Assembly: GCA_014904985.1 (NCBI GenBank)
Contig: MU129025.1
Location: 17,108-81,107 of the forward strand
Length of the DNA: 64,000 nucleotides
Direction of reading: 5' to 3'
Origin: Hydnum rufescens UP504
Lineage: Eukaryota; Basidiomycota; Agaricomycetes; Cantharellales; Hydnaceae
The notes under the pieces were generated by a model. That model had not been told where the DNA came from. It saw only the letters and a program-made list of their open reading frames with translations, and made no database searches. Of the stretch, positions 36,562-48,118 are shown piece by piece; the stretch's first letter is position 1; each line of letters opens with the position of its first letter. The position numbers and the translations under genes were made by a program.

Positions 36562-38252
36562 CTACCAAGGTTCCCGATTATCATCAACATTGGTCACGGC
36601 GATTGCAGGTGTTACGCGTCTCCGCGTTAGTTCGTTTCTGTCAGACAGCGATGATGGTACAGTGTGTCGTATTGACGTCGAAGGCCGAATCGTTTCCAAG
36701 AGATCATAAAAATCGTCCAACTCAACCTGAGGAATCAGTGGCTCGGGAATGCCATCCTGAAAATGGTGCCTCTCGGAATCACTCGCCAACGATGGTGCGG
36801 GGGACTTGGATTCTGGTGTCAAGGAGCGTGACGACCCACCCAGCTTCCACCATTTAACGCTCTTGGAGCTAGAACTGGAGGGAGTGGATGCATTGCTCTC
36901 GTGAGACTGCATGATACGGTCTCCACGATACACTACGCCCTCTTCCGGCTCGCTCGAAATGCTTTGTCCAGAAGCTGAGACCGAGGATGGCCAAGTATTA
37001 GCGACGCTCGAGTCCGCAGACAACATGCGAGACGAGCGGCCATCCGAGGATATCGTCGAACGAGCAGGAGCAGAAAGCACTGTTTCTGATTTGGACGTTT
37101 GGACGGTAAAAGGAGAGGGCGTCTTGGAAGCGGCCTGGTACGGGTTGAACAGCGCATCGATAATGGCTTCGGTCGTGGCTGAAGGGAGTGGTGAGGGAGC
37201 CTCAGTGTGGGCAGAGAGCTGCTCGAAATTGAAAGTGCGAGGAGAAATAGAAGAAATCCGGGATGAGCTGCTTTCAGATGGCGCAAGGGCCAAGTTCTGC
37301 GCATTGTAACTACGCCGAAAAGTCTCAAGTTTGACTGGAATGTGACCCGGTAAGTATTCTGCTCGTGGGAATCAGGTATAATTCTTACCTCTGTTATGCA
37401 GTAATCCATCGAGGGACAGCAGTCCAGAGACACCCGACATGATCTGTCCCTCGGGGAGCGGGGGTCTACATTCAGAGCGAAGGTTAACATCGTTGGGATC
37501 GGGATGACGTGTCAGTGGTCTCACGCAATGTAATTAGTTTGACCCCCTAGTTGCGTCAATTCGATAGTGACTTTGAGAAGTGCATTGACTTTGCTCCTCC
37601 GGAGTAGATGTCTTCGAGTAATAGAACTTGGGCGGGCATATTCCGCAAGATTGATAGACACGACGCCTAAGGCCTCCTTGTCGCGATCTTTCCCGTCGAT
37701 CGAGGGAATATCCTGTAGAACCTCAAACTTGAGCTGACAGGGATGTAGATCGAGCGTTTCTCTATCAACGGTCATGTGTAGATTAACATCTACGCGCTGG
37801 TTGAAAGTAGCAGTGTGGTTCTGCAACGGTGCAAAATCCGTCCTTCCCTTGGTGGAAGATAAGAAAGTGTCGGGGATGTCGACCATTTCCTCAGAGCCAG
37901 ATGGTCGATGGCTAAGCTCCGGGGAGAGATGCTGTGCGTTTGGGGTAGTATCGCGATGATACGTTGGTGCCCAATCATTTGATGAGCTGGTGTTCTCTCC
38001 CATGGAATCCTGCTCCGAACTATCATCCACAAAGGAGGAATCTTCGTCTTTGTTATTTTGTTTTTTCAATTGGGGATGGCCGGGATGGATGGGGTGGGCA
38101 TCTTGGAACCGCCATTTGACGGCGAACGCGCCGGAGACAAGAGGTACATCTACCAGCTCGTGAATGATAATCTGAGCATGGAAAGATGCAGAACGGGAGC
38201 TTGGGAGTAAGGCGCGTAGGTGGTCTCGTATTGGATGGTGATTGGTAGACAT
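36562..38252 (-). CDS. NT-C2 domain protein (EEIG1/EHBP1-type N-terminal C2)
   Basis: Exons 38252-37525, 37465-37389 and 37334-36562 join in phase to 525 residues. The N-terminal ~240 residues are an NT-type C2 domain: 'FHAQIIIHELVDVPLVSG', 'FAVKWRFQDAHP', 'RTDFAPLQNHTATFNQRVD', 'LDLHPCQLKFEVLQDI', 'LGVVSINLAEYA', 'RRHLLRRSKVNALLKVTIE'. The second exon encodes the conserved 'PPLPEGQIMSGVSGLL'. The C-terminal half is Ser-rich and probably disordered. Members of this family associate with membranes and the actin or endocytic machinery; the specific role here is unknown. It is divergent from bL28m with 163 bp between the ATGs, so the two genes probably share a promoter. Confidence 0.9.
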
Positions 38253-38415
38253 GAGAGCAATGTGAACTATTGCTCATTTTCTCTGGGGTTATAAAGCGAG
38301 TTTGGCCGTCTCGGAAGTAAAAGTTACTCAACGCTTTTTGCTTGCACGCGGTCAGTTTGCGTTATTACACTGCCTGAATAATAAGACTCAAAGATGTCAT
38401 GCCAGACTAGAAAAT
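38253..38415. promoter_or_regulatory. Bidirectional promoter, NT-C2 gene and bL28m
   Basis: Only 163 bp separate the divergent start codons at 38252 (minus) and 38416 (plus). Both leaders and both promoters must fit here unless they reach into the neighbouring gene. I see no clear TATA box on either strand. Confidence 0.5.
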
Positions 38416-38754
38416 ATGTTCCCGTCCTTCGCGGTCGCTAGCCCTGTCCATCTTTTCAAGCGTGCCCAGGCAGGTCTTTTTGGAGGGGCAACGAAGCGGT
38501 TTGGGAATAACGTGCCAAAATCCAAACACAAAACTCTTCGCACGTGGATGCCGAACATTCAAACGAAACATCTCTATTCAGAGGCTCTTCAGCAGAGGAT
38601 AACCCTCCGGGTCACCGCACGCGTCTTGCGCACCATCGACAAGTACGGTGGACTGGACGAGTATCTTTTGGGTGTCAAGGATACCTTGCTGGGTAACCAA
38701 GGCATGCGGTTACGCCTCGCTATCTGGGATGCCAAGCATGAGCGGAAAGCATAA
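38416..38754 (+). CDS. Mitochondrial large-subunit ribosomal protein bL28m
   Basis: A single exon of 112 codons. The bacterial L28 signature is present after a short N-terminal extension: 'FKRAQAGLFGGATKRFGNNV', 'SKHKTLRTWMPNIQTKHLYS', 'ITLRVTARVLRTIDKYGGLD', ending '...GMRLRLAIWDAKHERKA'. It acts in the large subunit of the mitochondrial ribosome. The frame is open upstream to 38302, but the ATG at 38416 gives the family's usual start, 'MFPSFAVASPVHLFKRA', which looks like a short amphipathic targeting region. No intron was found. Confidence 0.93.
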   Translation: MFPSFAVASPVHLFKRAQAGLFGGATKRFGNNVPKSKHKTLRTWMPNIQTKHLYSEALQQRITLRVTARVLRTIDKYGGLDEYLLGVKDTLLGNQGMRLRLAIWDAKHERKA

Positions 38755-38806
38755 TGGTAAGCCGCTTTGCATTATGTAACTAATCGGTGACACTAGAGTA
38801 ATCTCT

Positions 38807-41399
38807 CTAGTCCCTAATCAGAGGTCCCACCGCCTTCCCACCGACAATCCGCTCCAGGCGCATCAAATCATACCTTGAGTACAATACCTTGACTGTGATA
38901 TCAGATGCTTGTACGCCGTCATCCAAAAATGGGAACGACAGTAGCTCTGGGTAGAACTGCGCATGGTCTGGAGGCGCATAGAATAATATATTCCGCAGTC
39001 CCCGAAGCCGGTACCTGAAACCCAGCTATGTGTGAGACTATCGCCGGAGCTCAAGATGGAGCAACTACCTTCGGAAAAAGTGGAAGCGTTCGGTGATCAC
39101 TAAAAATGATTTGTCACCGCGGAAAAATGCTTGCCGCGCCCTTGATATGTCTGGATTCGATGAATATCTGCGGGCGACATCAGTATAGTAATCATGGGAG
39201 GCCAAGAATCACTTACTCGGAAATAAAGGCACACGATACTCCAGTCTGAAGCAACCAGTTCTGGACTCGAACGAAGTCGAAATATGAAGGAACAAAGATT
39301 AATGAATTGGCGCTTTGGACAGCAGATTTAAGCGTCGCAGGGAATATCTGAGAGTTCTTGTCAGGTTTCATTTGACGAAATCATCAATTGGCCCCTACCT
39401 TCTTGGTGAAGTACTCAAAGCGCTTGTCTACTTCGTCCCTAGGGATTCAGACATTCAAATTTCATGAAGGACTAGAAACCCCATTAGGTGATGTAATACG
39501 TATGACATCAATGAATCCTACCTGCTCGATACCCTCTGGCACTTTGACGCCGTCCCCGATGGTTACCGGTTCGCGACTTTCCAGCAACATTTTTGAGCGA
39601 GTTGAACAGAGCGCGAGTCTCGGATGTCTCGTATTGTGTGAGAAGGATGGTCTGCCTGAGGTACCCGGAACTACGGTGAAAAATGATCAGCATAGGCTCA
39701 CAGTCCCAGAAATAGTCAACGTACAGTCCATCCAAATACCAAGGCTTTATCCGAGAGAAGTCAGCATCGTGGGAGTCTTTGGGGATCTGGTTCAGGTGTG
39801 AGAAGACGAACTGCAGTAGATCCGTACATCAGCGCCTAGCAATGAACCGGTGTACACTCGGACTCACTTGGACGTGGTCCCAATTTTGCATAGTCATTGC
39901 ATCCATCTGATCTACAACAATCACTTCGATAGAAGAGAGGAAATCCGCATTCCTAAAAAGGTATCATAATCAATTTACTGCGTGTTCCTTATCGTGACCC
40001 CTTACCCTTCCTTCTCGCAAGCCAGCCTTAATCCAAGAGGACTGGCAACGATGAGGTCGGCCCCAAAGAATCCTTCGAATAATCGGATGCTTCGTTTCGT
40101 GACCTTGACTCCCATACGAAAATTATCATCGATGTTTCCGGAAAACGTCTGAACGTGATCCTCAGGGTACGTCCCAGGATCGGCCGTCGCTAACTTATCA
40201 ACCGACTCCGGCGGAAGAGAATACTGAGAGACAAAACGGGAATAGTGATGTATTTGAGCCTCTTGTGTTTTCTTATTGGATCCTGAGGAAGAGGAAGTGT
40301 AATGGTCAAGGAATGATTGAAGAAATGCGAGAGCCGAATTTCGAAAGGGGACGAGGATGAGAGTCGAAGGACGAGTGAAACCTTGGTCTTGGACATCTTC
40401 GGGCGGCGCGGCTGACCTGCTTGTAGCAGCCGTAACGCGATCATTGTTTTTCAGTACAGTCCGCCGAATTCTGAAGAGACTAGGTTAGAATGGCATGCGA
40501 TATGCTTATCTCTGCCCAGATCCTCACTTTAGGATATGATTGAGAAGGTAGAGGCTGCATGCTTCTCGGATTGCACCGTGTTCGTGAAGTCGGACGTTGG
40601 AAAGATTCAAGTCACTCGAGGTGATTAGGGCATCCAGCACTGAGTATTGAAGGTCGCGGAGGTCTGCAGTGCGTATTGTCAATGGCTACTCCGCAACACC
40701 TCAAAGAAAATTCACTAGCCTCGTGCGAGTGCTGCCTGACGCTTATCAAGGACGGTTGTAAGTCGGGGAACAAGCTGCAGAGAAATCACAGGACATTGAG
40801 CGAACTAAATCTCAAACAGAGGCTGACTTGATACTGACCACTTGTTTGACGTCAAGGGATATCCCGGTTGCTGGGTTCTTGAGATCAACAGTGTATGATA
40901 TTGTTGCTGGTCCAGAACCACTCGGTGAACGTAATGTCTTGTTAGCCTTTCTCCATCGCATCCCATCTACTGCTTTCTTTGACTCATCATTAATGTGAGA
41001 TGACAGTGGCCCGAAATGCACAACGAATGGGTCAGAGTCCCCAGCCTCGGGTTCTGAAAATAATTCAGCACGCTTATACCCTGATACTATGAATATTTAC
41101 ACACCTATATCATCGTCCTGCACGCCTTCCTCCTCCTCTTCTGTAACCGTCGTACCGATCATGGTTATTTCTGCCTCAGCTTCGTTTGTACTGGCAGGAG
41201 CAGCAGTTGGCTTCTCAGGGTCCGGTTCAACGACAACCCGCTTTTTGTTGAGTTTGACCCGCTTCTCCGGAGGCCCAGAAAAAGTTTTGTCTTCCTCGAC
41301 AGGTTTCCCTTGTGCGATTTTACGTTTTGAAGTTCTATTAAGGTGGCTAACGTTCAGCAAAGTCATCAGCCGCGTTTTAGTATCGTTAGGGTTTTCCAT
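38807..41399 (-). CDS. UTP25: UTP25, SSU processome DEAD-like factor (one-base frame break)
   Basis: UTP25 is a degenerate DEAD-box-like protein of the 90S pre-ribosome needed for 18S rRNA maturation in the nucleolus. Exon 1 (41399-41105) begins '[19 protein letters not shown]' and is acidic; exon 2 starts at 41053. Downstream blocks match: '[19 protein letters not shown]' (40350), '[19 protein letters not shown]' (40130), '[16 protein letters not shown]' (40050), '[16 protein letters not shown]' (39900), '[17 protein letters not shown]', '[19 protein letters not shown]', '[19 protein letters not shown]' and '[15 protein letters not shown]'. It stops at 38807. Between '[10 protein letters not shown]' and '[15 protein letters not shown]' the frame shifts by one base at the CC/GG pair near 39566-39569. 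An essential gene would not be expected to carry this, so a sequence error is likely. Confidence 0.9.
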
Positions 41400-41715
41400 G
41401 TCGGGATGCGAACAGGGGGAGAACAGGTAGGGAGAATGGGGCTTTATGTAAATTCTGGCGAGACTGAAAGCATTCAAGGGCAGTATCGATGGACGTCTTC
41501 AGAGGTGCTCCGATATTTGCATCCGGAATGCCAGACACAGCCACGTTGTCCAATGCCCAGAATAAACGATGCAATAAATGGAGAATTTCGGGAACGCTTG
41601 CTACTCCTACAGGCAGATGGATCACAAAACAGCCTTCCCTCGATTCGCCTGGCAATCCAGGCTTCCCTCAAGTTCGTTCCAACTTTCGGTTTCTCCAAGC
41701 CTGGTTGATGTAACT
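41400..41715. promoter_or_regulatory. Bidirectional promoter, UTP25 and ELP5
   Basis: The 316-bp gap between divergent starts at 41399 (minus) and 41716 (plus) holds both promoters. It carries no convincing ORF. Pairing of a ribosome-biogenesis gene with a tRNA-modification gene suggests shared growth-linked expression, which is inference. Confidence 0.45.
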
Positions 41716-42784
41716 ATGAAGGTTCACAGGAAACTTCACCCAGTCATTCTTGTATGTAACTCGACGCCGGCCGTTTATTTTGGCCTAGATGGTCTGGGTA
41801 ATTCTGTGGTCATCGATCGAAGTGGATGTATTCCAGGTTACGATGATGCCTGGATCGATCCCAGTGCTTCGTTGCTCGACGTCATAAAAGGAGGTATTAA
41901 TCTAGCCTTCGCCTCTCATACATCCTATGGCTTATTCTTCGGTTTTAGTCCCAGACGGACCACTTACTGTAGGGATTGAATCTATCGACACGCTCGCTCA
42001 GGATATCGGATCTTTGTCGAAATGCTACAAACTTCTGGGCTCGATCCTCGCGATGGTCAGCGGGCGACCGACTCCCTCTCGCTTGATTCTATCCCTTTCA
42101 TCTGAATCTCTCCTCCTTCCCCTCCTCGTGCATCCGTCATTTTCAGCGAACCTGACACACCTGATTCTGCATTCGCCACTTATTGTCCGACATCTTGCGG
42201 AATCTTTTCTTACTGCCCCGCCCCACTCTCTCCCCCGGAGAGGTTTTGGGCGCTCTTCGGTCCAGCTGCTGCTCGAGGAGAAGGCGAACGGCTCGCATTC
42301 TCCTCTGTAGGTAGAAATGATCTTTGGCATGGGGTCGTCCAAGTCATCACTCGTGGCTCGTCTTCCGTCAGTAGAGCACGGTCAGTAGAACGGACGCTCG
42401 AGGCATGGATGATGGATAAGTTTGGGAATGTTCGAGGTTTAGCGTGGGAGGATCTTCCTTCGCTGTGCGATCTCAAGCAGCGGGAGTCAATTCCACACGC
42501 GAAGGCAGAGGATAGATTGGATCCCACGAGCTTACTTGCATTGCCATTCAATCTCAGTCTAACAGATGCTCAGGCTCTCGCGCGAGCTAAGGTGCCATTG
42601 CCATACGCACACGAAGGTCTGCTAGAATCTCTGCTCATACTAACAACTGATGACTGTGCGTACTAATATATCCAAATTAGGACAACCCTTACCCAATATT
42701 CCAGATGATGGCAGGATTGTTTACGAACCAGATTCTGCTGATGATGTAGACGATGATGATCCAGATGAAGATCTGGACCTATAA
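41716..42784 (+). CDS. ELP5: Elongator complex subunit ELP5 (one-base frame break)
   Basis: ELP5 is one of three RecA-like subunits (ELP4-5-6) of Elongator, which modifies wobble uridines in tRNA. Exons 41716-41893, 41949-42616 and 42681-42784. Family blocks are 'CIPGYDDAWIDPS', 'GPLTVGIESIDTLAQDIGSL', 'SRLILSLSSESLLLPLL', 'PLSPPERFWALFGPAAA', 'RSVERTLEAW', 'LPFNLSLTDAQALARAKVPL' and the characteristic acidic end 'YEPDSADDVDDDDPDEDLDL'. The joined length is one base short of a multiple of three: in the C-rich string 42216-42224 one C appears to be missing between 'LTAP' and 'PLSPPERFW'. Like other ELP5 proteins it lacks a Walker A motif. It is divergent from UTP25 and tandem with SLD3, 234 bp upstream of it. 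Confidence 0.88.
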
Positions 42785-43000
42785 TTGTATTTGTGACTCA
42801 CGGATGAATAACTAGTTCTCTTTATAATTTTTTCAGTACAGTATAAAGAAAAATATTTGTTTCTCTCTAGATCACGGAAGCTTGGGTTTCTGGGATTAGG
42901 CCGATCATTGGATATCCTATAGTGAGAGCCTAAATACGTCGACGAAACTTTTGGCGGTGACAAGTTTTACTACGACACGGCGTTGAATTCGCGCGCGACA

Positions 43001-43019
43001 TGTCACTGTGACAGTGACA
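43001..43019. promoter_or_regulatory. 19-nt inverted repeat at the SLD3 start codon
   Basis: The sequence 'tgtcactgtgacagtgaca' is a perfect inverted repeat with 9-nt arms around one central base, and its last base is the A of the SLD3 ATG. The inverted SLD3 relic keeps a damaged version, 'tgtcgctgtgacagtgata', at the same place. It may be an operator or a leader hairpin, or chance. Confidence 0.4.
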
Positions 43020-44857
43020 TGCTAGAGGCGACGCCTTCGGGGCTGCCACCACTCCCTTACAAACTTAGCAGTGAATGCCCTGCACCATGGCCAGCAACAA
43101 TGACATTTCCTGTAGCTTCGAGCTATCCTTTCCTGACAGCATCCTCTGACGACTCGCCGAATGACTTTGTGGTCCGCTGCTATCTCGAGACGCTATGGCT
43201 TCCTGAGGTATCTTGGTACCTTTACGCGTCCCGTTTCCAAACGTTCTGACGGTGTTCAACCCTCTCGAAAGGCGATTTGTTCGCTACATCATCTCGTCCC
43301 TAGCCTTCGACGCGTCGCACCTGATTCCCCAACATCACCCCATCCACTTCCTCCACTTGTTACACCACTCCTTCTCACAGTTCGGGATATTACAGTAAAA
43401 TACCGCGTGGACTTACCCAGGGTTATTCAGGCGGGTGAAGGGGATGGGCAATTAGACGATGCTATCATGTCCTTCTCCTGGGCTCATGAGAGACGCGATG
43501 ACACCAGGGACGGTGGAGACGATGATAAATGGACCAAGCGATGGCTTCAGCGCCTGGAGCGCCGCGAGTGAGTGCGTTACCGGTTTCCTTGTGCATTCTA
43601 CAGGATTCACTGAAGTAACTGCGTATTTAGGACACTCATACAAGTTCTTTTGCATTTCCTGATGCTTTCACTGCCTTTGGATGGGTCAAGGGCGGACCTG
43701 AAACGGAAGCGAGATAAGAAAAAGAAGTCCTCTAAAGCGATGGAGCGCCCGCAGTCGACGAGCTCTCTTGAAGAGGCATTGGACATTTTGACTGACAGGC
43801 TTAGTATATGGCGAGAGGGGGAGGAGGCTGTATCGACTGATGATAGCCAGGATTCGAAATTGAATGCTGATCATCGTGATTGGTTTCAGACATTTTGCGA
43901 GGATGTGGTTCAACCTTCGTACGGAGTCGCAGTACTATACTACGATGTCTGTATTCTGATTTTGTGTACCTCGTAGGTTCTCATATTGTCTACCTGCTCT
44001 CTACGAGTCGCTCCGCCAAAAAGCGTTCCCGGCGTCTCCTTCATCGCGTCCTTCCTCGCCTTCCTTGGAGTTCTCATCCTCCGTTCCTTATGTTCGGCCT
44101 CGGAGTCGAAGTCGTAGCATCTCCATCGATCTTGCCTCGGCACCCGGTCCGAGACACAGTTTGTTGCGCACCCAGAGTCGGCAGAATGGGAGTAAGAACA
44201 ACACGAATGGTCGAAGAGAAGTTACATGCGGCGGAGCGCTTCCATCCATCATGACAATCGTGGAAATGGACCGAGTACGGTTCATGAACCTACTGAATTT
44301 TTACACCCTCATGGCACTACAAAACCAAAGGCGAAGTCGAAAGCCGTATCAACGCTGGTGTCGAATGGGGGATCCTCCTTCGAGGTCCGCCCGATGATGT
44401 GTGAGTTCCCTAGCATTACATTCTCCATTGAGTTCCCCTTTGACGAATATCCCGATTTGGCCCTTCGTTTATTAGCCCGGACGTACAGCCTCCCTGCCAG
44501 AGCCTCGTCCTCTGGAACAGCTCCTTCTAACGAGGTTTCCCGTTCGTTCGTCCCTGAGACGCCAGCACGTGGTGGGGTTATGCCTGTACGTACGCGAGTA
44601 CGAACATGTCGTATTCGGCGACCGAGGCATCTGAGCTAAATGGCATGGATGATTTGGATGGCGATGGTGAATTCGATTTGGGTGATGTTGTCCGGCCTCT
44701 TCCTCCTGTTCGAGGCAGCGAGGCGGTAGAGGCGGTTGATCTTCTTGATTGTTTTCGGTCGGGTTCGCCAGTGGCGGAGGGTGCCCTGGAGCCCAGTGGG
44801 GCACGGGGGCCAAGGGTTTTGGTGCAAGACACTCCAAGAAAGACAAAAAAATCGTGA
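43019..44857 (+). CDS. SLD3: SLD3-type DNA replication regulator (one-base frame break)
   Basis: SLD3 (Treslin-like) loads CDC45 onto the MCM helicase and is activated by CDK phosphorylation in S phase. Exons 43019-43207, 43272-43567, 43631-43918 and from 43977 join in phase. Family landmarks are 'LSSECPAPWPATMTFP' and 'DFVVRCYLETLWLPE' (exon 1), 'LLLTVRDITVKYRVDLPRV' and 'KWTKRWLQRLERRE' (exon 2), 'TLIQVLLHFLMLSLP' and 'LEEALDILTDRLSIWREGE' (exon 3), and an Arg/Ser-rich phospho-site region 'PRSRSRSISIDLAS' (exon 4). Near 44222-44226 the frame shifts by one base between 'NGRREVT' and 'MRRSASIHHDN'. Later exons include 'VPETPARGG' and the C-terminal 'DLLDCFRSGSPVAEG'. The full 3' splicing is not resolved. 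It is the parent of the relic at 25935-27285. Confidence 0.85.
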
Positions 44858-45093
44858 AACATTTCCAAGATCGGAAAAGCGTCCAACGTTGTTTTTTGTC
44901 GACTATCGCATCTAGATATTTTTTCCTGGCGTGTAATATCCAATATCCAACCATATAACCATATCAATCATGTAATGGCTCACCATCCAAGGAGCCCGAA
45001 AGGAGAAATCGTGTGCTGCAAGATAACCGAATATTCTGCCCTGGATACGTGCACAAATTCACACATCCTCATCTCCCCTCTGTGGTCCCCGTC

Positions 45094-47609
45094 ATGCGTT
45101 TGCAGTCCTTCCTAACGATCTTTGGCCTCGGTGTCGAAGTGATAGCGAGCTCTCTTCCTCAGGCTCAGGCGCCCCTTGCATCCGTTCCTCAGCCTCCCCC
45201 GTCGTCCGGCCCGTACACCGAATTCCCCCCAATAAGGAGAGTTGCCGTGATCGGCGCAGGCCCCTCTGGGCTGCAGAGTGCCGCCGCTCTCCTGGAGCAT
45301 GGCTTTCAAGTCCGCCTCTTTGACCGTCAGCCCAAACCAGGCGGTAACTGGTTCTATACCCCACTAACACCGCTTCCAGCTGCGTTCCCGTCAGTAGTAC
45401 CTCATTTCCGTTCCTCTGTGGGACCATCGGCCTGAATTGGAAGTACCGTGCAGGGATGAACCAATCGAATTTGCCGCTTATACACCAGATGTCCCAGACG
45501 ATGTACCCAGGGTCCATATATACGAGGATGGGGAGGATGGGATCAGTAATGAATGGCGCTGGCGTGAACATTGGTCTCCAAGCCCCATTTGGAAGGATTT
45601 GCACACAAATTCTGCGCCGGTAAGCATACAACTGATTTCCCCACAGCCATGTTTTATTTGATTATTAAATAATCTCAAGGTCTTCACGACCATGCCAGAT
45701 GTGAAGTATCCCGCAGACGCCGTACGTACCTCTTTTCTTCTTCTTCATATAGCAATAGTCTTAGCCTCGGTGACAATAGGAATGGTCCCTCAATAATCGG
45801 TATATTCAGAGACAAGTTCGCCAATTCGCATCATACAAAGGACTAAATTCGAACGATGAAGAGTCTGCAAATGTAACATCCTACTCGACCCGTGTCGAAC
45901 GTGTGCGAAAATCCCCAGATGGGAAGACTTGGCGACTCCATCTACGCAAATTAGAACAGTTGCAGTATTCCAACGGTCGCATACGCGCTGAATGGTGGAC
46001 GGAAGATTTCGACGCTGTTGTAGTCGCTACGGCGGCTTATGATGCCACCCACATCCCACATATTGAGGGTCTGGCCGCTTGGGCACAGGCTTTTCCTCAT
46101 CAGATCTATCATTCCTTTCAATACAGGGAGCCAGAAGCGCTTCGAGGGAAGGTCTATATTCTTCACCCTGATGCACCTTCTTGAACCTTCGTATTTAAAT
46201 TGGACCTGCAGAATGTTTTGATCGTGGGAGGCAGTGTATCTGCCTCTGAAATAGCCCGGGACGTGGCCCCGTACGTCAAGGCCTTCTCGATCAGCCTCCG
46301 CGTGAGTACAGCCGGCTACGTTGATGAGATGCAAGTGCGTGTGTACAGTCAATGACTTGTCTTCTTATAGTATCATAAGACGTACCCATCGTACTCTATG
46401 AGGCGAAGTCTCAATCGATTGCCTCCTAATATCTCGAGGATCCCGGAAATCAGGGCGTTTTCAAAGCTAGACGCTCATTCTACGGATCGAGGCTTGGCCA
46501 GTGCATCCCTGACGCTTTTCAACGGGAGCGTGATCGGCGGGTTCGATCAGGTGACGACTTCTCCTTCTCTAAGATCATGAATGAGATTCACACCTAATCT
46601 TCCTAGATTATCTTTGCAACGGGCTATCGTCGATCGAATCCATTTTTAATCGACTTCCACAACAGGTTAAGACCCCTCTTATTGTATACGCAACCTTGGA
46701 AACGCACTATTCTCATTCTTTCCCCTGCAGTTCAATCGTCGGACGAGATGAACCAGAAGTGAAAGTTGCTCCAATTATCACGGACGGCTCACATCTTCGA
46801 TCCCTATCACTGGACAGGCCACTACATCGACGACCCAACACTAGCGTTCACGGATGGTGAGAGCCACCCTTTCTCCTCCATAGATGGACTCCTGATGATC
46901 GATCGAAAATATCGCCACCATGTGCAGTCCGAGCGTGGACCTTGGGCAGGTTCCAATCGCTGGGATTCGCCAAGGCGTGGAGTGGCAAGGCGCGTCTTCC
47001 GAGCAGAGAGAAAATGTGGGCCGAATACCCCGGTGCGACACGCAGTCTCTTTAGCGGCGAGTTCGGCTCTCTTGGTGAAGAAGGTACGTCCACATCCTCG
47101 CCATGCACGTCAATGAAAAAGAATTGTTTTCTTGGTTGGGTTGGCATTTTCTAACGATCTTACGATCCGTTCTGCAGCGAGGAACAGGATGTGGCTTGTT
47201 TGGCTGAATAATGCGAGTTTGGAGTTTGGTGGCCGTCTCGTCTCTCCGTGGCCTATCGAGTTGCGTATTCTTTTTATCTCTACTTATCACGCCATTCTCG
47301 TAGACGCCCTGCTTAACGATCTTCTTTTCTTTTCGCAACACCAGATATCGTGAGGCGTTTGTCTACTACGCTAACACCGCGTGGGAAGCTGGATACACCA
47401 CAGCTCAAAATTTCACGGAGTACGAGAATACGCCGAGAGATCAATGGACTACGGGTCCTATCCACGAGATCGCACCTCCAGATGAGGTTGCAGTGCGACT
47501 GGCACTGGGGCTGCGAGGAGGATTGGTGATGAGTGATTGGGTTTCTAATCATGGAAGAAAGACAACCGATCTTCGGGTTGGTGCATGTAACAATACTTGC
47601 GGAATGTAA
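45094..47609 (+). CDS. Flavin-containing monooxygenase-like enzyme
   Basis: The product resembles class B flavin monooxygenases, which use NADPH and O2 to oxygenate N, S or carbonyl substrates. It begins 'MRLQSFLTIFGLGVEVIAS', a hydrophobic start that could be a signal peptide or anchor. The FAD site 'VAVIGAGPSGLQSAAALLEH' is at residues 51-70. The substrate region carries 'WREHWSPSPIWKDLHTN', the FMO-like 'HQIYHSFQYREPEALRGK' (46100-46150), the NADPH site 'VLIVGGSVSASEIARD' (from 46212) and 'IIFATGYRRSNPF' (46610). It ends at 47609. Introns are seen at 45620-45680, 45721-45779 and 46152-46211. Between 'LPAAFP' and 'DHRPELEVPC' (45380-45425) the frame shifts by one base with no usable intron. 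Confidence 0.75.
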
Positions 47610-48100
47610 ATTGTGGATTGACTTTCGATCTCAAAAATGAGGTACATGGGGCTCAGGAGCTTTGGATATGCATGAAGTTCTCGACAAAAGTTATGGGCCC
47701 CCTCCCCCTGAAAGTGAAGAATGCCATGTCAAGGTGAATGAGACGCCCTGTTGCATAATCCGATTAAATCGCTCAAGGGGGGGGGAAACCAAAAACAGAA
47801 CTCATATGATCGGCACAAGGGGCCGAGAACGAAAGACTACCGCCGGGCGAAGTCGTCCAGTACAGAGCAACACACGGCCTCCCCAAGGCCAGTAAACGCG
47901 CCAAGACACCAGGTGTACGAATCGCCATTTTCGAAGCGCCGTCACTGTAATTAGTAACAAACAACAGCAAAGTCAATACCCAACATCAGTGAATGGGAGC
48001 AGGATAAAAGGGGAGGAATTTCGAAGGAATATGCAACTAGAGCTCGGGGCGCAACCGCCACGATGGGAACCAGTCGAGCTCCAAGGGGGGCTGTCCAAGG
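47610..48100. other. Intergenic region
   Basis: Nothing recognisable apart from a run of nine G at 47778-47786. The FMO terminator should lie at its left end. Confidence 0.4.
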
Positions 48101-48118
48101 AGCTGAGATGCGCAGAGG

